A DNA stretch of 64,000 nt. It comes from Pontiellaceae bacterium B1224 (GTDB lineage: Bacteria > Verrucomicrobiota > Kiritimatiellia > Kiritimatiellales > Pontiellaceae). Location of the stretch: positions 44,449-108,448 of the forward strand of contig JAROBA010000019.1 of assembly GCA_029432815.1 (NCBI GenBank). The letters run 5' to 3'. Made by a program: the position numbers and the translations under genes. The notes under the pieces were generated by a model that worked only from the letters and a program-made list of their open reading frames with translations, had not been told where the DNA came from and searched no databases. Positions 36,301-42,467 of this stretch are shown piece after piece. Each line of letters opens with the position of its first letter. Position 1 is the stretch's first letter.

Positions 36301-36779
36301 AACGCCAGCTCCTGGAACCCACCGATTCAGTGGCTCCACTGATTGCGAACCTGACCCAGTTGCTGCGTGATGCCCTCAATGAGGTCAAAGCAGGTTGGGA
36401 TAGAGAGTGGATTGCCGGTGAGAATCGTCTGGAACAAGACGATAACTGGAAGAAGATCGAGCCGGAGCAGCGTCACGATCTGCGGGTGCCTCAAGGCCTG
36501 CTCGAAAGTGCTGCTCCATGCATAGAGGTGGATAGCACCGACGCGGTGTTGAAGACGCTTGCAACGTCCGGCCTGGCGGCATTGAACGATCGAGTGGCTG
36601 CATTACCGGGGCGCTACAGCCGGGTGCTCGTTCAGGCGGCCCGATTGCTGGAACCTGAGGTCCAGGAAGTGGATCTTCCGTCTGGAACACTGAAAACCGA
36701 GGAAGAGGTTGAGGTCTGGATTCAGGAAACCCGAGAGATCCTTACTGCTGCAATCAAGAAAGGGCCCGTTGTGCTATGA
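33345..36779 (+). CDS. brxC: BREX ATPase BrxC
   Basis: About 1144 residues, typical of BrxC/PglY. Walker A (Gly-Phe-Tyr-Gly-Ser-Gly-Lys-Ser-His) lies near residue 80. Walker B (Leu-Ile-Val-Leu-Asp-Glu-Val-Gln-Gln-Phe) lies near 260. The long C-terminal part is helical with no recognised catalytic motif. BrxC is the large P-loop ATPase of the BREX complex that works with PglX and PglZ. The start follows AAGGGA at 7 bases; two earlier ATG codons overlap brxB. It contains one perfect TTCCAA palindrome near its 3' end. The stop overlaps the next start (ATGA). Confidence 0.95.
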   Translation: MNNRNIYQKDPATRKLENEGVANVNDEKTSRALAVLRYELETFVCDGQYEKGMSHILETYLKNIDQSQQPAVWVSGFYGSGKSHLVKMLRALWKDENFKDGATARGIANLPENVKDLLKELTTEGKRHGGLHAASGTLGAAASGSVRLALLRIIFKSVGLPEQYPVARFVMWLKHEGILDEVRSHVEANGFDWEEELANFYVAEGLHEALVKAKSNVFGSVQACVEALNNLYPYVQDVSSDDMLKAIKQALTVDGKFPLTLIVLDEVQQFIGEDSQRSIDVQEVVEACSKNVGGKLLFIGTGQTAVTGTSNLKKLEGRFTVRVELSDADVDAVIRQVILAKKPDAKNSIEEIMQTNLGEISRHLTGTTIGHHQDDIAYFSQDYPILPVRRRFWENTLRVLDQTGTDSQLRNQLSMVHKVIQTNLEDSLGNVVPADYLYFDSADKLLQSRILPRKVHERTMSWNKGSEDEQLMARACGLVFLINKLGGNNNEIGIRATVDTLADLMVKDLAAGSAALRAKLPGLLSKCELLMAVGEEYRIQTEESSAWNDDFLSQKSNLANETHRIEAERDDLIRKKFGALVRKLSVMQGSSKVSRDVSPVFDAQLPKDADTRICVWVRDGWGIDENSVKADARQAGNQSPTVFVFIPKRSADDLRHHLIEFKAASATLDKRGVPNTPEGTEARSAMETTKKAAEGRISELLSDSFSGARVFQGGGNEILGNDLQSMVLEAADNSLQRLYPQFNVADHSGWSKVYEKAKAGAPDALKAVGHDGEPEKNGVCKAVLAFIAGGKKGTDIRTHFDSSPFGWPKDAVDGALQALLVSGALRAQGDTGKVIDPKELERKAIGKTMFKVESATITTPQRIQIRKLLQKVGLTVKQGEELVNVPQFLQKLTELADRAGGEAPKPERPDTSFIEEIRLTVGNEQLLALYNRREELTGLIEEWSATADRISKRWNNWEVLTRLAGHVDGIENADVILAQVKTIEDQRQLLEPTDSVAPLIANLTQLLRDALNEVKAGWDREWIAGENRLEQDDNWKKIEPEQRHDLRVPQGLLESAAPCIEVDSTDAVLKTLATSGLAALNDRVAALPGRYSRVLVQAARLLEPEVQEVDLPSGTLKTEEEVEVWIQETREILTAAIKKGPVVL
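36194..36208. repeat. TTCCAA-N3-TTGGAA palindrome, in brxC
   Basis: Perfect copy with spacer ACG (Ser-Lys-Arg-Trp-Asn). The only perfect copy I found in the defence island. Confidence 0.9.
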
Positions 36780-38956
36780 GGGAAACCGGCCTGCAGTTCT
36801 TGAGAACAGCGTTGGGTAATCCTGTCGCCGACTTTCGTGATGGGCAGTGGGAAAGTATCGAAGGCCTGCTGAACCGAAATAAAATGCTCGTAGTTGAGCG
36901 CACCGGCTGGGGCAAGAGTATGGTCTACTTCCTGGCGACCAAGCTCATGCGCAATCGAGGTGACGGACCGACTCTGCTGATCTCCCCGCTACTGTCGCTT
37001 ATGCGCAACCAGTTGGAAGCCGCGGAGCGCATCGGAGTTCGGGCCGCGACCATTAACAGCTCCAACGTGGATGATTGGAAGCGTATTAACCGGCAGCTGA
37101 TTGCTAATGAGATCGATGTGCTGTTGATTTCTCCGGAACGGCTGGCTAATGAAGACTTCCGGACCACAGTGTTGGGTGTGATTGCCGGTCGCATCGGATT
37201 GTTTGTGGTGGATGAAGCCCACTGTATCTCTGACTGGGGGCATGACTTCAGGCCGGACTACCGCCGTATTGTGCGTGTGCTGCAGGCGCTCCCACCCAAC
37301 GTGCCTGTATTGGCGACTACCGCGACTGCGAACGACCGGGTGGTTGAGGATACCATGGCACAGTTAGGTGATGTTGAACTGGTGCGGGGCCCTTTGACCC
37401 GCGAGAGTTTAAAGCTGCAGAATATTAATATGCCCAGCCCTTCGGCTCGTATGGCCTGGCTTGCGGAAACCCTCCCCAATATACCCGGAAGTGGAATTAT
37501 CTACACATTAACTCAGCGTGATGCTGCCCGAGTAACTGAATGGTTAGTGGTGAATGACATTAATGCTGAAGAGTACCATTCCGACATCCTCCCTCCGGAT
37601 GAGTTAATTCCCCTGTTGGCTGCTGAGCAGGGTCTCAGCTTAGATGCATTTAATGAGCTGAGGAGTACTGCCCGCCAGGCGGCCTACAAGGAACACCTGG
37701 AACAGAAGCTGATACGCAATGAGATCAAAGTGCTGGTGGCTACCGTTGCGCTGGGGATGGGCTTTGACAAACCGGACCTGGAGTTTGTGATCCACTTCCA
37801 GCGTCCGGCATCGGTGGTTCACTACTATCAGCAGGTCGGTCGTGCCGGTCGTGCGGTGGACGAGGCATACGGGATTCTTCTTTGCGGTGAAGAAGATGAC
37901 CACATTGCCGATTTTTTCATTCGAAGTGCTTTCCCGCCTCAGCACCATGTGGAATCCATACTCAATGCTCTGGAAGAATCGGAAGATGGTCTCTCGATCC
38001 CCCAGATGGAGGGTCTGCTGAATATCAGCCGGGGTCGGATCGAGCAGGCGGTTAAGTTTTTAACGGTTGAGTCACCTTCACCTATTGCAAAGATTGACTC
38101 TCGTTGGCACGCCACAGCTGCTGCCGATGGATATAGGATTGATCAGGACTACGTTGATGAGATCACTGCAATTCGCAGAGATGAGCAGCGGCAAATGCAG
38201 GATTACATGCAGCACAGTGGATGCCTGATGGCCTTTCTTGCAAAAGCTCTGGATGATCCGGATCCGGCCCCCTGTGGAAAATGCATGAACTGCGATCCGG
38301 ACCTGTTGTTGGATATCGATTACAGCGAAATGCACGCGAATCGGGCAGCCCTCTTTCTCAGGAGAAGTTATCAGCCCGTGGAACCCCGTAAACAATGGCC
38401 CCAAACGGGTATGTTTGAAGAGCAAGGATTGGGGAGATACAAGATCCCAGCAGAGTTGCAAGCGAGCGAAGGGCGAGCTCTCTCGCTTTGGCGAGATGCG
38501 GGTTGGGGGCAAATGGTTGCTCAGGGTAAGTATGAGGATGATCATTTCGCAGACGAGCTCGTTGATGCCTGTGTCGAGATGATGGGTGAATGGAAAATAG
38601 AAGAGGAGCCCGAGTGGGTTACCTGCATCCCATCCATGAACCATCCTCGACTGGTACCCGACTTTGCCGAAAGACTGGCTGCTGCACTCGACCTTCCATT
38701 TGTTCCAGCCATTGGGAAAGTGTATGATAATAAGCAGCAGAAATTCATGCAGAACAGCTTCCAACAGGCCAAGAACCTGGATGGAGTTTTTTCCATCAAC
38801 CTGCCGGAGGATGAAGAAGTTGGTCCCTGTCTGCTGGTAGACGATATGGTGGATTCCCGTTGGACCTTTACGGTGGCTGCAGCTTTGTTGCGACAGGCGG
38901 GGTGTAAGGCGGTTTATCCATTGGCTCTGGCGCTGAATTCACCGAGGATGGATTGA
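36776..38956 (+). CDS. RecQ-family helicase fused to a phosphoribosyltransferase domain
   Basis: A 726-residue fusion. The helicase core has Thr-Gly-Trp-Gly-Lys-Ser (Walker A, about 43-48), the RecQ aromatic loop Asp-Glu-Ala-His-Cys-Ile-Ser-Asp-Trp-Gly-His (146-156), Thr-Thr-Ala-Thr (181-184) and Gln-Gln-Val-Gly-Arg-Ala-Gly-Arg (motif VI). A Cys cluster (Cys then Cys-Gly-Lys-Cys-Met-Asn-Cys near 500) matches the RecQ zinc site. The last 200 residues form a PRTase-like domain with the PRPP loop Leu-Leu-Val-Asp-Asp-Met-Val-Asp-Ser-Arg-Trp-Thr (about 686-697). It overlaps brxC and is 4 bases from a DprA-like gene. It is not part of core BREX. It may unwind invading DNA and handle a nucleotide or base. 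Confidence 0.88.
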   Translation: MRETGLQFLRTALGNPVADFRDGQWESIEGLLNRNKMLVVERTGWGKSMVYFLATKLMRNRGDGPTLLISPLLSLMRNQLEAAERIGVRAATINSSNVDDWKRINRQLIANEIDVLLISPERLANEDFRTTVLGVIAGRIGLFVVDEAHCISDWGHDFRPDYRRIVRVLQALPPNVPVLATTATANDRVVEDTMAQLGDVELVRGPLTRESLKLQNINMPSPSARMAWLAETLPNIPGSGIIYTLTQRDAARVTEWLVVNDINAEEYHSDILPPDELIPLLAAEQGLSLDAFNELRSTARQAAYKEHLEQKLIRNEIKVLVATVALGMGFDKPDLEFVIHFQRPASVVHYYQQVGRAGRAVDEAYGILLCGEEDDHIADFFIRSAFPPQHHVESILNALEESEDGLSIPQMEGLLNISRGRIEQAVKFLTVESPSPIAKIDSRWHATAAADGYRIDQDYVDEITAIRRDEQRQMQDYMQHSGCLMAFLAKALDDPDPAPCGKCMNCDPDLLLDIDYSEMHANRAALFLRRSYQPVEPRKQWPQTGMFEEQGLGRYKIPAELQASEGRALSLWRDAGWGQMVAQGKYEDDHFADELVDACVEMMGEWKIEEEPEWVTCIPSMNHPRLVPDFAERLAAALDLPFVPAIGKVYDNKQQKFMQNSFQQAKNLDGVFSINLPEDEEVGPCLLVDDMVDSRWTFTVAAALLRQAGCKAVYPLALALNSPRMD

Positions 38957-38960
38957 GATT

Positions 38961-40283
38961 ATGAATAACTATTTAACAGATGACACCAAGGCGATCCTCT
39001 TGCTCTGTGGAGTAATGGGCAAGGACAAAGAAATAAAACCGCTTGCGTTGAAAGATTACAACAAGCTGGCGCTCTGGCTGCGCGAAAACGGCTTGAGGCC
39101 GTCAGATTTATTGGAGTCCGCCAATGTTGAGCGAGCGGCTAACGGGGCAAGCATTGACTTCGGGCGCTTGAAGGCCCTGATGGAGCGTGGGGTGGTATTA
39201 GGTTTTGCGGTAGAAGAGTGGCAACGTAATGGTATTTGGTTACTGAGCCGCAGCGATTCCGAATATCCTGTTCGGCTTAAGCGACACTTGAAAGGCAAGG
39301 CCCCGGCTTTGTTGTTTGGTGTAGGTGATCAGTCTTTGCTGCGCGGCGGAGGTGTAGGCATCGTTGGTTCAAGGAATGTGGATGATGCAGGACAACAGTT
39401 TACTATTCAGGTGGCAGAGCAATGTGTCCGGGCCGGTATGCCGGTGGTGTCCGGTGGGGCACGGGGTGTCGACCAGATTTCAATGAAGGCGGCGATGGAT
39501 GCAGGTGGTGCAACAATTGGGATTCTCGCTGAAAACCTGTTGAAAAAAAGTCTGGAGCGTAGCGCTCGGAAAGCGATTGCCGACGGGCAGCTGCTGTTAA
39601 TCTCGCCTTATCACCCTAACGCACGCTTTACCGTCGGCACCGCCATGGGGCGTAACAAACTGATTTATGCCATGGCCGACTATGGACTTGTCGTAAGTGC
39701 CGATCACAAGAAGGGCGGCACCTGGGCCGGTGCGGAGGAAGAACTGAAGCGGGATAAGCATGTTCCGGTATTTGTGCGCGGTGGCAGTGATGCTCCGTTG
39801 GGAAATACCAAACTGCTGGATCTCGGGGCGGTTGTATGGCCCAAGGTACCTGACGCGTCCGAACTTCGAAAACTTTTGGATAAAGCGGCATCCGCTGCGC
39901 CGGGTAAGGCGAAGCAGGAAGAGTTAGGATTCTCTAGTGAACCACCGGTGGACAAACCAACACCTAAGCCGGAGAAGATCGAAGAGAAGCAGCCTGAACC
40001 CGTTGAAGAGCCGCCCCCAGTTGAGACCAATACCGGGAAACCTGCAGAGCCCGCCGTTGATAAGCCGGTCGTGTCGGCGGAGGCTGTTACTCCTGCCGAA
40101 GAACTCTATCAGGCCGTCCTGCCAATCCTCTTGAAGAATTTGAATGAACCGATCAGCGCTGATGACTTAGCCAAGACGCTGGAGGTCGGCAAGACACAGT
40201 TGAACGCCTGGTTAAAGCGGGCGGTGGCGGACAAAGTAATAAAGAAATTGAACAAGCCGGTACGCTACATAGGTGCGAAATAA
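38961..40283 (+). CDS. DprA/SLOG-family protein with proline-rich linker and winged helix
   Basis: 440 residues. The N-terminal helical part is followed by a DprA-type Rossmann domain: Gly-Ser-Arg (136-138), Ser-Gly-Gly-Ala-Arg-Gly-Val-Asp (164-171) and Gly-Arg-Asn-Lys-Leu-Ile-Tyr-Ala-Met-Ala-Asp (230-240). A Pro/Glu/Lys-rich linker (about 310-365) leads to a winged-helix domain (about 370-440). DprA binds single-stranded DNA and loads RecA, while other SLOG proteins bind or make nucleotide-derived ligands. Sequence differs enough from housekeeping DprA that a defence-specific role is likely. It lies directly behind the RecQ-PRTase gene and surely acts with it. Confidence 0.85.
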   Translation: MNNYLTDDTKAILLLCGVMGKDKEIKPLALKDYNKLALWLRENGLRPSDLLESANVERAANGASIDFGRLKALMERGVVLGFAVEEWQRNGIWLLSRSDSEYPVRLKRHLKGKAPALLFGVGDQSLLRGGGVGIVGSRNVDDAGQQFTIQVAEQCVRAGMPVVSGGARGVDQISMKAAMDAGGATIGILAENLLKKSLERSARKAIADGQLLLISPYHPNARFTVGTAMGRNKLIYAMADYGLVVSADHKKGGTWAGAEEELKRDKHVPVFVRGGSDAPLGNTKLLDLGAVVWPKVPDASELRKLLDKAASAAPGKAKQEELGFSSEPPVDKPTPKPEKIEEKQPEPVEEPPPVETNTGKPAEPAVDKPVVSAEAVTPAEELYQAVLPILLKNLNEPISADDLAKTLEVGKTQLNAWLKRAVADKVIKKLNKPVRYIGAK

Positions 40284-40288
40284 CGGAT

Positions 40289-42001
40289 ATGAAATCTCTA
40301 AAAGACATAGCCGAATTGCTCGAAGAGCTGGAGCTGCGGATTGCCGATGAGCTGGAGGACCAGGATCTGGACTTTAAGCAGTGGGACGGCAAGAGCATGG
40401 ATAAGGCGGTTCAACTGCTGATCCGTATGGCCGTCTGTATGGCGAATGGCGGCGGTGGAACGGTCGTTTTTGGCGTAGCCGATAAAGTGATTGGACGTGC
40501 CGCGGCAATCCTGGGGGTTCCGCCTGAGGTAGACATTAACCTGCTCAAAAAGGCGGTGTACGATCAGACCGATCCTAAAATCATGCCGGTTTTTGAAGAA
40601 CTGCGCATTCCGGAAGGAACCGGCCGTCTGTTGGTGATGCAGATTCATCCGGGACTGCCGCCCTATACCGATACCTCCGGGCGCGGCACGATTCGCATCG
40701 GTAAAGACTGCCAGCCGCTCACCGGTACCCTACGCCGTAAGATTGCGGTTGAAACGGGCGAGACCGACTTTACCGCCGAGCGGGTGGCCCCGGTCGACTC
40801 GGCGATGCTCTCGCCGGTCGCCATGGAAGCCCTGCGTAATCAGGCGCGGGCAGAACGCGCCCCCGATGACCTGCTAAAGCTCAGTGATGTGGAGCTGCTC
40901 TCGGCGTTGGGATTGATCAAGCAGGGGCAATTCACCCGTGCGGCCATCTTGTTGGCCGGAACCGAAGAGGCCTTGCGCGAATATGTGCCCGCCTATAACT
41001 GGACCTTTCTGCAGATGAAGTCCGATACCGAGTATGGCATCCGCGAGGACCGCATGAGTGCCATTCCTGTTTCCGTTCGGCGGTTGGAAGAGCTGCTGCT
41101 TCCCTTTAATCCCATCACGACTCTAGAGCAGGGACTGTTTCATTTTGAATACCGTACCTGGCCGGAGATCGCCATCCGTGAAGCCCTGATGAATGCCTGC
41201 TGCCACCTCGACCTGCGCATTGCCGGACCGATTATGGTTAAACTCTACAGCGATCGGCTGGAGATCAGCAATAATGGCGGCTTTATCGGCGGGATCAACC
41301 CGGGGAATATACTGCACCACCAACCCGCCGCTCGTAATCCGCTGTTGGTCGATGCTCTTACTCGGCTCCGGTTGGTAAACCGCAGTAACCTGGGCATCGG
41401 ACGCATGTTTTCGGCGCTGTTGATCGAAGGCAAAGAACCGCCACAGATCCGTGAAATCGGCGAGTCCGTTAGTCTCACCTTTATGAAGCGCGAGCTTTCA
41501 GGAGCCTTTCGCCTCTTTGTGGCTGAGGAGAGCAAGGCTGGGCGCGATCTTAGTGTCGATTGTTTATTGATCCTCCAACACCTGCTTCATCATCCCGAAA
41601 TTGAGACCACCGCCGCCATCGCACTCTGCCAGCGCGATGCCGCCCAGACCCGCGAAACCCTGGTCGGCATGGAAAAGGCCGGCTACATCGAACACGGCGG
41701 CACCGGCAAGGGAGCCTACTGGACCATCCGCGCCGAGCTGCACCAACAGCTGGTGGGCGATGGACGCTCCGACGAACGCCGCCGCATCGACTGGGAAGCC
41801 GCCAAAACCCGCGTACTCAGTATCCTGATGGATCGCGCCAAGCGGGGAGAAGAGGGATTGAGTAATAAAGAGATTCGGCAGATCACCCATTTTGACCGCA
41901 ATCAGGTCTTCCGCCTAATGACAGAGCTACGTGCTGAAAACTCAGGCATATGTGCTCCCGGAAAAGGACAGTCTGCTCGCTATGTATATGAAGCAAACTA
42001 A
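40289..42001 (+). CDS. Schlafen-AlbA_2 / GHKL ATPase-like protein (COG2865 type)
   Basis: 570 residues with an AlbA_2 (Schlafen-type) nucleic-acid-binding domain at about 20-150, marked by Asp-Phe-Lys-Gln-Trp and the Ala-Asn-Gly-Gly-Gly-Gly-Thr-Val-Val-Phe-Gly loop. A divergent GHKL ATPase (HATPase_c_4) spans about 300-400, with Arg-Glu-Ala-Leu-Met-Asn-Ala and Ser-Asn-Asn-Gly-Gly-Phe. Two winged-helix units follow at about 415-565. Proteins of this type occur in BREX and other defence loci as accessory factors of unknown job. It begins 5 bases after the dprA-like gene. Past its stop the same frame encodes a short Glu-His-Ser/Asn-Ala-Arg repeat, which suggests a tail cut off by a stop codon. 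Confidence 0.85.
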   Translation: MKSLKDIAELLEELELRIADELEDQDLDFKQWDGKSMDKAVQLLIRMAVCMANGGGGTVVFGVADKVIGRAAAILGVPPEVDINLLKKAVYDQTDPKIMPVFEELRIPEGTGRLLVMQIHPGLPPYTDTSGRGTIRIGKDCQPLTGTLRRKIAVETGETDFTAERVAPVDSAMLSPVAMEALRNQARAERAPDDLLKLSDVELLSALGLIKQGQFTRAAILLAGTEEALREYVPAYNWTFLQMKSDTEYGIREDRMSAIPVSVRRLEELLLPFNPITTLEQGLFHFEYRTWPEIAIREALMNACCHLDLRIAGPIMVKLYSDRLEISNNGGFIGGINPGNILHHQPAARNPLLVDALTRLRLVNRSNLGIGRMFSALLIEGKEPPQIREIGESVSLTFMKRELSGAFRLFVAEESKAGRDLSVDCLLILQHLLHHPEIETTAAIALCQRDAAQTRETLVGMEKAGYIEHGGTGKGAYWTIRAELHQQLVGDGRSDERRRIDWEAAKTRVLSILMDRAKRGEEGLSNKEIRQITHFDRNQVFRLMTELRAENSGICAPGKGQSARYVYEAN

Positions 42002-42007
42002 TCTATT

Positions 42008-42459
42008 AATGCTCGCGAGCATTCACGTGAGCATTCAGGTGCAGTCAATGCTCGGGGTAATGCTCGGGGTAATGCTCGGCAGCATTGCGAGCCGCATTAA
42101 AGCCGCGCATAGAATGCGTGTCTATGCGATTTCTATGCGCGGTTGCATAGGTGTACGCATTCACGGGCCATTAATGCTCGGTCGAATGCTCGTCCGCATT
42201 GAACTCCGCATAGAGCAGGCACAATGCATTTTCTATGCAATGAATGAGCGAATTGCATCACAGATTGCATACTGTGCAATGATGCATTCAGCCGTGCTCA
42301 AACAGTGCTCAATGTTTTCAATAATTGAGCACATAAAGGAGCGTGCTCAATTTTATGAGCAAGAGGAGCGAGTCTGGCGGCAAGAGATTCGCGAAATTCT
42401 GATGCCTACGGTTAAAAGGGGCCGGATGTGCTTTAGAGAAGGTCGATTGGAGACTTATT
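42008..42459. repeat. Dense array of short palindromes and direct repeats in the BREX operon
   Basis: The only long gap between full-size genes in the BREX array. It holds AATGCTCGCGAGCATT (perfect palindrome, 42008-42023), TCACGTGA just after it, a 12-base tandem repeat AATGCTCGGGGT at 42047-42070 continuing as AATGCTCGG, and inverted versions CGCATT and GAGCAT. The word then drifts to CTATGCG/CGCATAG, next to TGCAAT/ATTGCA and last to GTGCTCAA/TTGAGCAC. Neighbouring genes show nothing like this. It could fold into structured RNA, bind a protein array or encode a repeat tail. Confidence 0.8.
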
Positions 42460-42467
42460 ATGAATAG
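42009..42467 (+). CDS. Possible small protein encoded by the repeat array
   Basis: A 152-codon reading frame runs through the entire palindrome array without a stop and overlaps the start of the McrB-like gene by 8 bases, as coupled genes do. The first 100 residues are odd, rich in Met, Ile and Ser because of the repeats. The last 45 residues (with Gln-Glu-Glu-Arg-Val-Trp-Arg-Gln-Glu and Ile-Arg-Glu-Ile-Leu) look like a normal amphipathic helix. No ribosome-binding site precedes the ATG, and the frame is open further upstream inside the previous gene. A plus-one frameshift product of that gene is possible. Not recognised. Confidence 0.3.
   Translation: MLASIHVSIQVQSMLGVMLGVMLGSIASRIKAAHRMRVYAISMRGCIGVRIHGPLMLGRMLVRIELRIEQAQCIFYAMNERIASQIAYCAMMHSAVLKQCSMFSIIEHIKERAQFYEQEERVWRQEIREILMPTVKRGRMCFREGRLETYYE

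Noticed and set aside
38961..40283. The DprA-like gene as the housekeeping competence dprA
   Set aside because: It lies inside the defence operon, 4 bases behind the helicase fusion, with a long Pro/Glu linker and divergent motifs.
42047..42079. Tandem 12-base repeats as a CRISPR array
   Set aside because: Units are contiguous without spacers and too short; no cas genes are present. The Cas4-like protein is a DUF2779 fusion, not a CRISPR gene.
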